From: Diadophis punctatus similis
Lineage: Eukaryota; Chordata; Lepidosauria; Squamata; Dipsadidae
DNA length: 64,000 bases
Direction: 5' to 3'
Assembly (NCBI GenBank): GCA_023053685.1
Contig: JALIGW010000014.1
Location: 20,260,308 to 20,324,307, forward strand
Numbering within the stretch: position 1 is the stretch's first letter; every line of letters starts with the position of its first letter. The translations under genes were made by a program, and so were the position numbers. This document shows, piece by piece, positions 22,310 through 34,061 of the stretch. Under the pieces are notes generated by a model. It was not told where the DNA came from and ran no database searches. It saw only the letters and a program-made list of their open reading frames with translations.

Positions 22310-22900
22310 ATGGAGGCAAGTGAATATGAAGAACTTGCTGGACTTTTGAAAGAATTGGGTAAAGATTTAAAAAGTTATTTTTGGGGACTTGGAGATGGAA
22401 TAGAAATGAGAAAAGAACTAAATGACAATAATTATTCTGAAGCTATGATGGCAGGGAATGAAAATGGAAAGAATAAAAAACAAGAAGATAATAAAGGAGA
22501 GGTAAAACTAGAAGAAGAAAAGAAGATTGATGAAAATATTGGACTTTTTGATAACAAAAAGGATAAGGACATTAAAAATGAAGGACAGATTGATTATATT
22601 GGAATTTATAATAATTATAATAGGATTTACAGTGTTAAAAGAAAAATAATAAGGGGAAAATGTGGGCATCGGAAGATGCAACTAGAAAAAGAAGGGGGAA
22701 ATAGGGACAAGAGGTTGAGAGGAATTGAAAGAAGATTTACACAAATGAAATATTTAAAGGGGAGAAAAGGAGTTTGGGGGAAAAGGAATTGGTGGTACAA
22801 AAGTAAAAGGAAGAGAAAAAAGAAGCCAAATAATTGGAGATGGAAGGGAGATATTTATAAAAAGGAAAGAGTGGAAAAATCAAAAGAAAATGGATGTTGA
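22310..22900 (+). CDS. Lys/Glu-rich ORF of the LINE-like element, unknown function
   Basis: A 196-residue frame (start MEASEYEELAGLLKELG) is very rich in Lys, Glu, Asn and Gly. Its N-terminus looks like a short amphipathic helix. The C-terminus is strongly basic (WYKSKRKRKKKPNNW), which would suit RNA binding or nuclear entry. It lacks the coiled coil, RRM and C-terminal domain of L1 ORF1p. I chose the ATG at 22310 because the upstream extension to 22232 is leader. It could be a degenerate ORF1 or a chance frame in AT-rich DNA. Confidence 0.45.
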   Translation: MEASEYEELAGLLKELGKDLKSYFWGLGDGIEMRKELNDNNYSEAMMAGNENGKNKKQEDNKGEVKLEEEKKIDENIGLFDNKKDKDIKNEGQIDYIGIYNNYNRIYSVKRKIIRGKCGHRKMQLEKEGGNRDKRLRGIERRFTQMKYLKGRKGVWGKRNWWYKSKRKRKKKPNNWRWKGDIYKKERVEKSKENGC

Positions 22901-23689
22901 CAGTGGAAAATTATAGAATCTTTTTACTTTAAAATTACTATATTATACTAAATACTTATAAGTGATATTAAGGGTGTATAAGTTTTGATTAGATAATCAA
23001 TATAAATTAAGAGATTTTTCTTGTAAGGTTACAATTTTATAGCAGATTGATATAAGATTGGTTATATTAAATTAAATCTTAGTTCAACTGTTGGGAAAAA
23101 ATATAAATTGGATAATTCCTATTGTTCTATATAAAACATGTTTAATATAGGATTTGTGTAATTCAAAAATTTGATGTAATATTGTAAGAATGTTGATGAT
23201 TATTGATGATTATTAGTGGAGTAAGATAAGATGTTAGGTTGAATAATTATAATGACTATGAGAGTTAAATATAAATTGGCAATTATAATGTTTTTTATTT
23301 TTTTCTTATTGGGGATTTAGAAATGATAGAAATAAAGAAAATAAAATGATGAGTAAAGATTTTAAGGAAGGGAAGGAAGCAATATGGCCCAAAATTAAGA
23401 GGCATGAGACACAATAACTATCTGGTAAAGTTAAGTCATAGCAATTAATTTGGAATAAAAATTGAATTAATTGGTGGTTGACCCGGGAGACAAAATTAGT
23501 TCAGAAAGGAGGTATCACTAGATAAATAACATATACCTAAAACAAGATTTAACAGTATAGATATGAGGTTAAGAAATAAGAAACATAAAAATAAAGCTGT
23601 CAAACCTAGAGAAGTATGAAAATATATTATTGGTCTGTTATATGTATTAGAATTAATTCACTCAGGGAAGGTTTTAGAAGGTGAAAGAT

Positions 23690-23830
23690 GAAGTAGAAAG
23701 GAAGAAGAGAGAGGGAGGGAAGAGAGAAGGGGAGGAAGGAGGAGAGAGAAGTAGGAAGGGGGAGAGAAGGAGAAGGTAGGTAGGAGAGGTGGAGAGAAAG
23801 AGGGGAGTGAAGAGAAAAGGCAGGAACAGA
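23690..23830. repeat. GA-rich low-complexity tract
   Basis: A purine-rich stretch (GGAAGAAGAGAGAGGGAGGG-like) within the 3' region of the LINE-like element. Confidence 0.7.
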
Positions 23831-24089
23831 CAGATTAATAATAGTGATATTAGGGGTTAAATAGTATTGGAGGTATATGTGCAGATGTAAATGTGATATT
23901 TGTGGAGAGAAAATAAATAAAAAAAGTTATAAATTTCCTTTCTGACCCCCAAACTTCCATCTCCCGGCTTAGTACTTTTTTCTAAGGAATGTAATTCAGT
24001 TTCGTCCCCCCCCCCCGCAAACCAGATGTGATAGCTCCCAGTCCCCTAATGGTTGGCCGAAGGAATTGTGGGAATTGAAGTGCTGCACG

Positions 24090-24225
24090 TTCTTTGGACG
24101 GACCCGATTGAAATCTCAGCGGAACTCAAATGCGTCAGGAGCGGGAGCGGGAGGGACGGAAAAGCTGAAACTCCCGTCGGCGCTTGGCGGTAACCACGGC
24201 AACGCGAACGGCCTGCGCGGCGCGG
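24090..24225 (+). promoter_or_regulatory. CpG-rich putative promoter/first exon of a host gene
   Basis: A short GC- and CpG-rich island outside recognised repeats. It ends in a good splice-donor context (GGCGCGG|GTAAGC at 24225/24226) and holds a perfect RFX X-box at 24190-24203. If it is a first exon it is probably non-coding: the only ATG (near 24130) meets a stop after 12 codons. I tentatively place it at the 5' end of the plus-strand gene whose exons appear at 33.3-56.6 kb. A capture event like those elsewhere in the window is an alternative. Confidence 0.5.
24190..24203 (+). promoter_or_regulatory. RFX X-box motif
   Basis: GTAACCACGGCAAC fits the RFX consensus GTNRCC(N0-3)RGYAAC exactly. 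X-boxes near start sites are typical of cilia genes. Confidence 0.6.
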
Positions 24226-24884
24226 GTAAGCCCGCGCTCGGGTTGGGATCGAATCTCAAACATTTTTTTTAGAGTGAAATGCTCCTGGAGGGGGGAAAAT
24301 GGACATACCGTAGCACCCCCATCTCTGTGAATGGACGACGCAACGACCTCTTCATTTCCCTCATTTTGGAAAAAGTATTAGTTTGGACCCGGTTGAAGGT
24401 GTGTGGGATCTCGTTCCTTTCGGTCTTCTTGACTCACCTCGCAGGGTTGTTGTATAAATATGAACCATTGCTGCTCTGCGAGCTTGCGCAGAATAGCAGG
24501 CAGTATAACAAGCTAGAGTTTGAACAAGGGAAGTGCCCACAGGTTCTCCTGTTGCTTAACAATACAACAGCCCTGCAAGGTAGGCTGCAGCCTGCTGGCC
24601 TTTCTCTCTGCCATTGCAAGAGAGGTCAGCAGGAGAATGTCTCTGGAAAATTATTTGCTCTGCATTTGCTAGATTTGCAGGCCACCATTTCCCCAGGGAC
24701 CTGAGTGGGCCTTTCTCTATACAACAACCCTGCGAGGTAGGCCAGGCTGAGTGATAATTCTCCAAAAGGTTCCCCATGAGGTTCCAGGGCTGAGAGTGGA
24801 TTTGAACCAGGAACTATCGTACCAGGATACCTCCCTGACTTTTTCTATAAAAATAAACTGATTTTTGGGAAGCTTACTCTAAGG

Positions 24885-25364
24885 TAGCGGTTCTCCACCT
24901 GTGGGTTGCGACCCCTTTGGGGGTCGAACGACCCTTTCCACAGGGGTCGCCTAAGACCATCGGAAAAGACATATTTCCGGTAGTCTTAGGAACTGAGACA
25001 CTGCTCCTCTATCCGTCTCCAGGCGGGTCCACCCACATGCAAATAAGACTACTGCAAAAAAAAATATCTGTACCGTGAGAACTTTTGAGCATGTGCAGAA
25101 GCTGAATTTCCGGAACTGCGCATGCATCGCCATCTTGTTTTTGGCTTTTTTTTCATTAAAAAAAATTGGCACTGTGCATGCGTGCACGCACAAAGCGCAC
25201 GCGCGGCCATGAGGCGCGGCTACGCAGTACAGGAGGAAGCGAACTGGCAGCGAGGTAAGTTAGAACCCACCCCTGAGTTTCCTAATAATGTTATTATTTT
25301 ATGGTTGGGGGTCACCACAACATGTATTAAAGGGTCGCGGCATTAGGAAGGTTGAGAATCACTG
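24885..25364. mobile_element. hAT MITE, same ends as the Pack-hAT
   Basis: A 480-bp element with 8-bp duplication CTCTAAGG (24877-24884, 25365-25372). The right end reads ATTAGGAAGGTTGAGAATCA. A splice-donor-like GCGAG|GTAAGT occurs at 25252-25258 after a CpG-rich patch. A truncated inverted copy is at 42545-42931. Confidence 0.88.
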
Positions 25365-25508
25365 CTCTAAGGGCATCAGATTGTAATCTTAGCTGGGTGG
25401 GACATTTCCATGGTACTTGCTCATAGTTTAATGCACTTCCTTTTCTGCAACATCTCCCTTTCAGGTAGGCCTGTTGTTGGTTTATTTAATGTGGCATGAA
25501 AAATGAGT

Positions 25509-26880
25509 ACAGGTAGTCCTTGACTTATGGCCAAAATTGAGTCCAGTTGCTAAACAAGACAGTTGTTAGGTGAGTTTTGCCCCATTTTATGACCTTTCTT
25601 GCCACAGTTGTTAAATGAATTGCTGTAGTTATTAAGTTAGTATTTATTTATTTATTTATTTGGCAGTTTTTCTATGCCGCCCTACTCCCTCAGGACTCAG
25701 GGCGGTGTACAACATTTTATAAAAACTCCAAACAAATCATTAAAAAACAGCTTAAAAACAGTTAAAAATATATATATAAATACACACCATACATACATGG
25801 GGGAGACATCAGATATAGAATCGTCTCAAACTCACCCCGCCTGCAGGAAGAGCCATGTCTTAATGGCTTTTCTGAAGGCCAGCAAGGTGGGGATGATTCG
25901 GATCTCTGGAGGAAGTTGGTTCCAGAGAGCAGCGGCCCCTACAGAGAAGGCCCTCCCCCTAGGCCCTGCCAGTCGGCATTGTTTGGCTGACGGGACCTGG
26001 AGGAGACCCACTCTGTGGGACCTGACCGGTCGGAGGGAGGAATGCGGCAGAATGCGGTCCCGGAGATAGCCTGGTCCTAAGCCATGTAGGGCTTTAAAGA
26101 TGATGATCAGCACCTTGAATTGTACCCAGAGACCAATGGGCAGCCAATGCAGCTGGTGGAGTATAGGTGTTACGTGGGTGTACCTTGAAACACCCACCAC
26201 AGCACGCGCAGCTGCATTTTGCACCAGTTGAAGTCTCCGAATACTCTTCAAGGGCAGCCCCATGTAGAGCGCATTGCAGTAGTCCAGTCGAGAGGTGACA
26301 AGGGCGTGAGTGACCGTGAGTAGAGCCTCCTTCTCCAAGTATGGTTACAATTGGTGCACCAGGTGAACCTGTGCAAAAGCTCCCCTAGGCACAGCTGTAA
26401 GGTGTTGGTCTAATTTTAGCTGTCGATCTAGGAGGACTCCCAAATTGTGAACCCGTTCTGAGGGAGTTAATTTTTCTCCCTCAAGAACCAAGGAGGGACA
26501 GTCGATATAGTCCTTCGGAGGCAATATCCAGAGCCACTCAGTCTTGTCGGGGTTGAGTCTGAGTCTGTTCCTCCCCATCCAGATCCTAACGTCGTCCAGG
26601 CACTGGCACATCACATCAACCGCCAGTAATATGATTGTTAGGGGAATCTGGCTTCTCCATTGACTTTGTTTATCAGAAGGTCACAAAAAGTGATCACATG
26701 ACCCTGGGATACTGCAACTATCACAAATATGAACCAGTTGCCAAGCAACTGAATTTTGATTATGTGATCATGGGGATGCTGCAACTGTTGTGTGAAAAAC
26801 AGTCATAAGTCACTTTTTTGGTGCCGTAGCTTCAAACGGTCACTAAACAAATGGTTGTAAGTTGATGACTACCTGAAATT
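25509..26880. mobile_element. MITE of the GGTAGTCCTCGACTTA family, split by an L2
   Basis: Left part 25509-25646 and right part 26625-26880 form one unit with inverted ends (CAGGTAGTCCTTGACTTA ... AACTTACAACCATTTG-like). An L2 sits between. The family is common here: 27375-27766, about 27800-30236 (split), 30237-30595, 33786-34058 and 36541-36665. Confidence 0.7.
25647..26624 (-). mobile_element. L2 LINE 3' fragment
   Basis: Minus strand: the C-terminal RT-linked block ([55 protein letters not shown]) then the 3' UTR and an AAAT-type tail. It is 5'-truncated. Confidence 0.85.
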
Positions 26881-27309
26881 TATATTCCTGAAACTTCTTG
26901 CTGCCTGGGGAATTCTGGGAATTGAAATCCACCCATCTGAAAGTTGCCAAGTTTGAGAAATCTTGTTCTACACTAAATCTGTGCTCTACTTTGGATTCTA
27001 AGGGGAAAGGGTGTTTAGAAGTATTTGTGTTGGAGTTCTTGGCAATTCTTTAAACCAGATTTATATTTTCCTGCGAGAGTGATTCCTTATTTGATTCCAG
27101 GGGGAAAATGTGGCATGTCCACAGTATATTTACTGTTGGTTTTGAGGCTGGCTATAGCTTGGGGAAGCTTAATTTGTGTTTTACAACATAAGCCTTTTAA
27201 AGCTTGAAAGTTATGCTCTATTAATTTTGACCATATGAGAATAATTTGTAAGTTGCCTAGAGCCAGTAAGCGAAAAGTTAATAACATTCACAATATCACT
27301 CCTTTTCAG

Positions 27310-27376
27310 AGGACCCTTTTGCTGCTAAAATGAAGCTGCTGGTACATAAGCATACAGCAACATCCAATGCAAAAAG
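27310..27376 (+). CDS. Weak candidate exon of the unidentified host gene
   Basis: A 67-nt segment follows an acceptor-like CACTCCTTTTCAG and precedes GTAATC. One frame is open and contains an ATG at 27330 (MKLLVHKHTATSNAK). The donor coincides with the left end of a MITE (27375-27766), so it may be accidental. Its end phase (two bases of a codon) does not fit the exon at 33310, so an intervening exon would be needed. Confidence 0.25.
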
Positions 27377-27766
27377 GTAATCCTCCACTTAACAACCATT
27401 TGTTTAGTGACTGTTTGAAGCTGTAAATGCCCTGAAAAAAGTGATTTATTACCAGTCCTCACAATTACAACTGTTGCAGCATCTTCATGGTCATGTGATC
27501 AAAATTCAGGTACTTGGCAAAGTCAAGTATTTGTGACAGTTGCAGTGTCCCCAGGTCATGATTACTTTTTGTGACCTAGCAAGCAAAGTCTATTGGGAAA
27601 AGCTGGATTTGCTTAACAACCACGTGACTCACTTAACAACTGCAGTGAATCATTTAATGGTGGCAAAAATGTCATAAAAGTGAGTGTGACTCAGTTAACA
27701 ACCATTTTCCTTAGCAATGAAAATTTTGGTCCCACTTGTGGTCATAAGTTGAAGACTACAGTTTCG
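27375..27766. mobile_element. MITE, GGTAGTCCTCGACTTA family, full length
   Basis: A copy of about 390 bp running between inverted ends GGTAATCCTCCACTTAACAA and ...GTCATAAGTTGAAGACTAC. It is non-coding and diverged. Confidence 0.65.
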
Positions 27767-27810
27767 TTTTGCTTTGAAAAAAATATCTATGATACTACAG
27801 GTAATCTTCA

Positions 27811-28226
27811 AATTTAATTTAATTTAATTTAATTAAAAGTTCTTATAGGCCGCCCAATCCCGTAGGACTCAGGGCGGCGTACAGCAGGAATAAGAACAAT
27901 ACAAATACTACATAATAATTTAAAACATTACATAATTTTAAAAACCATTCATTCATGGGGGAATCTGATCTTCTTCACCCCACCTGCCGGAAGAGCCATG
28001 TTTTTACGGCTTTTCGGAAGGCCAGTAGAGTGAGGATAGTCCGGATCTCTGGTGGGAGTTGGTTCCAGAGAGATGGGGCTCCCACAGAGAAGGCTCTCCC
28101 CCGTGGACCCGCAAACCGACATTGTTTGGCTGATGGGACCTGGAGGAGGCCAACTCTGTGGGACCTAACTGGTCGTAGGGAGGTATGTGGTAGGATGCGG
28201 TCCCGGGGGTAACCTGGCCCTGAGCC
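27811..28226 (-). mobile_element. L2 LINE 3' fragment
   Basis: A short minus-strand L2 end (3' UTR plus the last codons, PPEIRTILT-like) with an ATTTA-type tail at 27811-27835. It sits inside a MITE that continues at 28227. Confidence 0.75.
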
Positions 28227-28349
28227 TTAAGACCACACTTGAACCCAAAATTTCTGTTTCTAAATGAGACAGTTGTTAAGGGAGCTTTGCCGCATTTTAC
28301 AACATTTCTTGTCACAGAAGTGAAATTTATCACTGCAGTTGTTAAGTTA

Positions 28350-30109
28350 GTATCATGGTTGTGGGAAGAGTTTGGGCCTGTTTCTCCCAAGGATGTGGAC
28401 AAAGCCGTGGGGGCGATGGGTGCCTCCACCTGTTTATTGGACCCGTGCCCCTCCTGGTTGGTTTCGGCCAGCAGGGAGGTGGCACGTGGCTGGATCCGGG
28501 CGGTGGTCATCGCTTCTCTGAGGGAGGGATCCGTACCACAGTCGTTAAAAGCTGCGGTGGTGAGACCCCTCCTGAAGAAGCCTTCCCTGGATCCAGCTGA
28601 CTTGAAGAACTATCGTCCGGTCTCCAACTTACCTTTTTTAGGGAAAGTTGTGGAGAAGGTGGTGGCTACTCAGCTTCTGTGACTTTTGGATGAAACAGAT
28701 CATCTAGATGCCTATCAGTCGGGTTTCAGGCGCGGCTACAGTACAGAAACTGCCTTGGTCGCTCTGATGGATGATCTCTGGCGGGCCCGGGATGGGGGGA
28801 ATTCCTCCATCCTGGTGCTACTTGACCTCTCAGCGGCTTTAGACCATGGTATCCTTCTGCATCGTCTCGGCGAGTTAGGAGTGGGAGGCACCGTTCTGCG
28901 GTGGTTCTCCTCTTATCTCGCCGATAGGATGCAGTCGGTGTTAACAGGAGGGCAGAGATCGTCCCCTAGGCCCCTGTTATGCAGGGTGCCTCAGGAGTCG
29001 GTTCTCTCGCCCATCCTGTTTAACATTTACATGAAACCGCTCGGGGAGATCATCCGCAGACATGGGGTGTGTTTTCACCAGTACGCTGATGACACCCAGC
29101 TGTACATCACCACCCCGTCTGAATTCAGTGTGGCAGTTGATGTAATGTGCCGGTGCCTGGACGACATTAGGATCTGGATGGGGAGGAACAGGCTCAGACT
29201 CAACCCCGACAAGACTGAGTGGCTTTGGATATTGCCTCCTAAGGACCATGACAACTGTCCCTCCTTAATTCTCGAGGGAGCGAAACTGACTCCCTCGGAT
29301 CAGGTCCGCAACTAGGGGGTCCTCCTAGATCCACAGCTAAAATTGGATCATCATCTTACTGCTGTGGCTAGGGGGGCCTTTGCACAGGTTCGCCTGGTGC
29401 ACCAGTTGCGGCCATACTTGGAGAAGGAGGCTCTACTCACGGTCACTCATGCCCTTGTCACCTCCCGTTTGGACTACTGCAACGCGCTCTACATGGGGCT
29501 ACCCTTGAACAGTATCCGGAGACTTCAGTTGGTGCAAAATGCGGCTGCGCGTGCTGTGGTGGGTGTGCCAAGGTACACCCACGTGACACCTATACTCCGC
29601 CAGCTGCATTGGTTGCCCATCGGTCTCCGGGTCCAATTCAAGGTGTTGATCATCATCTATAAAGCCCTTCATGGCATAGGACCAGGCTATCTCCGGGACC
29701 GCATTCTGCCTTACACTTCCCTTCGACCGGTTAGGTCCCACAGAATTGGCCTCCTCCAGGTCCCGTCAGCCAAGCAATACCGGCTGGCGGGCCCTAGGGG
29801 GAGGGCCTTCTCTGTGGTGGGCCCCGCGCTCTGGAACCAACTTCCTCCAGAGACCCGTACCATCCCCACCCTGTTGGCCTTCCGAAAAGCCGTTAAGACA
29901 TGACTTTTCCTGCAGGCTGGGGGTAGAGTCTAATCCATTCGAGCTCACCCCCGAGTATGTATGGTTGTTGGAGGGTTTTAATATTGAATTTTTAATTTTT
30001 ATATTGATTTTAAGCAATGTTTATTGTTGGTTGTTCTTGTATTCTTTTTTTGCTGTACGCCGCCCTGAGTCCCTCGGGAGTTGGGCGGCATATAAGAAAG
30101 CATAAATAA

Positions 30110-30196
<87 letters not shown>

Positions 30197-30199
30197 AAT
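28350..30199 (+). mobile_element. L2 LINE, best-preserved copy in the window
   Basis: Plus strand, 5'-truncated. It encodes RT and C-terminal domain in frames broken by stops at 28680-28682 (TGA) and 29313-29315 (TAG). RT motifs include SNLPFLGKVVEKVVA, the finger [29 protein letters not shown] and the catalytic QYADDTQLY (codons from 29079). The C-terminal block RDRILPYTSLRPVRSHR and WNQLPPE follow. It ends in an (AAAT)n tail of about 100 bp. It was inserted in a MITE. Confidence 0.9.
30097..30199. repeat. (AAAT)n microsatellite at the L2 3' end
   Basis: About 25 AAAT units directly follow the L2 3' UTR, so the array was seeded by the LINE tail. Confidence 0.95.
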
Positions 30200-30599
30200 A
30201 GTTCTTAAGTAAATCTGGCTTCCCGATTGAATTTGCCAAAAAAATTCTGTTGCTAAGTGAGACATTTGTTTAGTGAATTTTGTCCCATTTTATGACCTTT
30301 CTTGCCATAGTTGTTAAGTGAATCACGGCAGTTGTTAAATTAGCAACACAGTTGTTAAGTGAATCTGGCTTTCCCATTGAATTTGCTTGTCAGAAGGTCG
30401 CAAAAGGGATCACATGACCCTGGGACGCTGCAACTATCATAAATATGAACCAATACTCAAGCATCTGAATTTTAATCATGTGGCCATGATCAACGGTTGT
30501 AAGCGTGAAAAAGGTGATAAGTCACTTTTTTCAGTGCTGTTGTAACTTTGAACAGTCACTAAATGAACTGTTGTAAATCGAGGACTATCTGTATTTTGT

Positions 30600-31249
30600 G
30601 ATTCCTCTTTCCCCTTTAACAATTTGTATTTATTTGACTTTCTCCAACTCCTTCCTAGGCAAGCTTTTTAAAAAAATATATATCTTGAAATCCTGGCAAT
30701 TATTTTTAGAGGATAATTAACCATTGGAGTCATAAACTCTATGCAATGCAGTCTGGCCCTCTGTTATATTAAGGTATGGATGAATTACGCAAAGCTTTTC
30801 TTCCGATGTTTTTTCTTTTTCTGCTTCGTATTTAAGTTGGCAGAACCTCAACTGTGGTCAACTGTCTTTATTTATTCTCTTTTAATGAAGAATTTAAATG
30901 GTAAATTTGCCAACATGTTGCCTAGAAGACATTTGTATATTTCTCTGCATCTTCATTATCATAATTATCCCTCGTCATGGTGTAGGAGCAGAAATAGCTG
31001 TTCAAACATTCAGAACTCCTGCGAGTCCCTCCTTTTACTGTATCCTGTGGGGTGAAGCAGGAAAATGGCTGATCATTTTCTGTTAATTTCTCCTTCAATT
31101 GCTTCATTTGGTAGGGCAGCCGCAGCCTAATTGCTGCTACCCTCAGTGAGAAGTAATAAAAGGGATACAACTGGCAAACAGGAAAGTTTTAATTAACATT
31201 AGAGATTTCTGCTGCTTCGGACCAATTCAATTTCGGACCAAAGGAGCTT
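30600..31249. other. Unassigned stretch; no convincing gene
   Basis: AT-rich sequence with some acceptor-like tracts (near 30657, 30708 and 30835). Open frames after them close quickly or lack donors. Nothing is supported. Confidence 0.35.
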
Positions 31250-32275
31250 GACCATTGAAAAGGTACAAGGGACATTCTACCACATGTGGTGGACATGTCC
31301 CGAAGCAAAAAAAAAATTGGAAGAAAATAAAAAATTGGCTTGAGGAAATAACAGAACAAAAATTTGAACTAAAACCAGAACTATTTCTTTTGGGATTAAT
31401 GAAAGAAAATGTGAGAAAGGAAATCTATTATATAACACAACAGATAATAACGGCAGCAAGAATTACATTCGCACAGAATTGGAAAAAAGATAAGAACCCC
31501 TCAAATGCTATGATTGTGAAAAAGGTGTTAGAACGTGCTGAAATGAGCAAATTGACTATGGAATTAAGAGACAGAGAGGAAAGGGTATTATAAAATTTGA
31601 GATAGATGGTATCATTGGCTAGAAAAGAAAAGTAAAATCAATGGATAAACTAAGATAAGAAGGAAATGTGATAGATGTAACCTAAAATTTTGATGGATGT
31701 AAAATAATGTATATAATGTATATAATAAATAATGTATATAATGTATATAAGAGCCGAGTTGGTGCAGTGGTTAAATGCAGCACTGCAGGCTACTGCTAGT
31801 TCAGCAGTTCAGCTGTTCAAATCTCACCGGCTCAAGGTTGACTCAGCCATCCATCCTTCCGAGGTGGGTAAAATGAGGACCCAGATTGTTGGGGGCAATA
31901 TGCTGAACTCTGTAAACCGCTTAGAGAGGGCTGTAAAGCACTATAAAGCGGTATATAAGTCTAAGTGCTATTGCTATTGCTATATAAATGTAAATAAGAG
32001 TATAAAAATATGAGATAATAGATAATAGTGTATATATTGAATAGTGTATATATTGAATAGAGAAAGATAAAAATTGTTTAGGTGTATAACAATAGCCAGA
32101 ATCAGGAAATATGGAAATGACAAGGAAATATGATGGCATAAAGCTGTAACAGTGGAATTATATTTTATTTATGTATTTGTGATGTATGTATATGTTATGT
32201 ATATGTTTGTTTTGTATGTTGTACTGTTTGTTTTTTAAACTGGAAAACTAATAAAAATTATTTATAAAAAAGAAA
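31250..32275 (+). mobile_element. L1 3' fragment (ORF2 C-terminus and 3' UTR), split by a SINE
   Basis: Plus strand: TFYHMWWTC-like and KKIKNWLEEITEQKFELKPE, LFLLGLMKENV, AARITFAQNWKKDK match the ORF2 C-terminus, ending near 31590 with small frameshifts. AT-rich 3' UTR follows, with a SINE at 31749-31985. It ends in AATAAAAATTA near 32253 and an A-rich tail. Confidence 0.8.
31749..31985 (+). mobile_element. tRNA-derived SINE
   Basis: The head GCCGAGTTGGTGCAGTGGTT carries an A-box-like TGGTGCAGTGG, and a B-box-like TGTTCAAATCTC follows about 45 bp later. The body AAACCGCTTAGAGAG and a GCTATT repeat tail complete it. Copies are at 35314-35545 (plus) and 43658-43893 (minus). Confidence 0.85.
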
Positions 32276-32557
32276 AAAACATTCTGAATAATACAGCATT
32301 ATATTAAGTGCTGTGTAGAACCCGCTTTTAATTTTACTTCCAGCTGTTTGCAGAATAGCACTGGCTAAGCAGAGCCCAACAACTTTAATATAGAAACGCC
32401 TGTAACTTACACTAATTTATATGGTGTTCACTGATCTTAAAAATATCTGAGGTGGGTTTTAATAAGGAACAATCACTTGTAAGATATATTTTGTAAATTT
32501 ATATGCTGTCTTTCGACTGTTGTCCATAAACCATTCTGTCAGAAAGTAGTGATCTCT
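32276..32557. other. Unassigned non-coding stretch
   Basis: No coding or repeat signal recognised. Confidence 0.35.
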
Positions 32558-32565
32558 ACCTAGAG

Positions 32566-32690
32566 CAGGATTTCACAACCTTAGCAACTTTACAACACAT
32601 AGACTTCAACTCCCACAATTCCCCAGCCAGTTTGGGATTCCGGGAGTTGAAGTCCACGCATCCTAAAGTTGCCAGGGTTGAGAACTAGTG
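32566..32690. mobile_element. Palindromic hAT MITE, 125 bp
   Basis: Near-perfect palindrome around CCCCAGCCAGTTTGGGATTC with 8-bp duplication ACCTAGAG (32558-32565, 32691-32698). A half copy follows at about 32712-32786. Confidence 0.8.
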
Positions 32691-32799
32691 ACCTAGAGTG
32701 ACCTAGAGCCAATTTCATGCTGGCTGGGGAATTCTGGGAGTTGAAGTCTACCCATCTTCAAGTTGCCAAGGTTGAGAAACCCTGGACAAGACCCTAGGC

Positions 32800-33234
32800 C
32801 AGTGATGGCGAACCTATGGCACGCGTGCCACAGGTGGCACGCGGAGCCATATCTGCTGGCACACAAGCTGTAGCCTAGCTCAGGTCCAGCGCGCATGTGT
32901 GCATTGGCCAGCTGATTTTGGGGTGCATGGAGGCTCTGGGAGGGCGTTTTCGGCTTCCGGAGGGCCTCCGGGGAGACTGGGGAGGACGTTTTTGCCCTCC
33001 CCAGGCTCCAGAGAATCCTCTGGAGCCTGGGGAGGACGAAAAATGGGCCTACCGGGCCCACCAGAAGTTGGGAAACGGGCCATTTCTGGCCTCCAGAGGG
33101 CCTCCGGGGTGGACAGGGGAGGCCGTTTTTGCCCTCCCCAGGGATTGAATTATGGGTGTGGGCACTCACACATGCGCAATAGCACGTGCACATGCACTTT
33201 CGGCACCTGAGGAAAAAAAGGTTCGCCATCACTG
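32800..33234. mobile_element. hAT MITE, CAGTGATGGCGAACC family
   Basis: A 435-bp element with perfect duplication CCCTAGGC (32792-32799, 33235-33242). Internal palindrome CCAGGCTCCAGAGAATCCTC and its complement. Non-coding. Confidence 0.92.
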
Positions 33235-33309
33235 CCCTAGGCTGCCCCTTGCCCATCCCTGAAGTTATATGTACAGTATGTCCTACCTACATCATGCATT
33301 GTCTTTTAG

Positions 33310-33374
33310 TACTTAATGTTGGACCACTTTGCCAGTGAGCCTGAACAACGATTTAATGTTACAAGGATGACAAA
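33310..33374 (+). CDS. Host gene exon A (unidentified gene)
   Basis: A 65-nt segment between an acceptor (CATTGTCTTTTAG) and a donor (AAA|GTGAGT). It is open only in phase 0 and encodes YLMLDHFASEPEQRF... ending with two bases (AA) of a split codon. The next candidate exon (47046) supplies one base, keeping the frame. It lies in low-copy sequence between a MITE and an AAT array. I do not recognise the protein. Confidence 0.5.
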
Positions 33375-33506
33375 GTGAGTCTTCGGCTTGTTCATTTCTC
33401 CTTTATTATATTCTTCAGCATAACTTCTGCACAAGATCAGAAATTTTGAAACAGTTCCATTTTAGCATTGTTTGCAAGCCCTAAACTGTGATTAATCTTA
33501 ATTGTG

Positions 33507-33660
<154 letters not shown>

Positions 33661-34061
33661 ATCAATAAATGATCATTCTGAGTTGGCTTCTTTCCACTTG
33701 CTCGTGGTTGATCAAGAAGTAAGTCATCTTCACAATAATAGTGTATTCAATTGAATAGCCATGAGGCCCTCTCAGAATACAAAATATAGGTAGTCTTCAA
33801 CTTGTGACAGAGCTGAGCACAGAATTTCCATTGTTAAACAAGAAAGTTGTTAAGTGAGTTTTGGCCCGTGATATGACTCTTTTTGCTATAGTTAAGTGAA
33901 TCACTGCAATTGTTATGTGAATCATATGGTCATTAAATGAATCTGCCTTCCTCCATTGACTTGCTTGTTGGAAGCCAACTGGGAAGGTTACAAATGGTAA
34001 TCACGTGACCCCAGGACAGTGCAGCTGTTATAAATACATACCAATTACCTATGCCTGAATT

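Larger units (their letters stand above)
20589..23927 (+). mobile_element. LINE-like retrotransposed element with an unfamiliar ORF
   Basis: An 11-bp duplication TATAAATTTCC (20578-20588, 23928-23938) brackets a unit with a GC-rich leader, an ORF near 22310, a long AT-rich 3' region and a short A-rich end (AAATAAATAAAAAAAG). A hAT MITE (21320-22077) is nested in the leader; without it the element is about 2.58 kb. It has the shape of a full-length L1-type insertion, but there is no endonuclease or RT. It was probably mobilised in trans by L1. Confidence 0.7.

Noticed and set aside
30657..30900. Possible host exons behind acceptor-like tracts
   Set aside because: All frames compatible with neighbouring exons hit stops within a few codons, or no donor follows.
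31749..31830. A functional tRNA gene
   Set aside because: A- and B-box words are present, but the cloverleaf is not maintained and the body and tail are those of a SINE.
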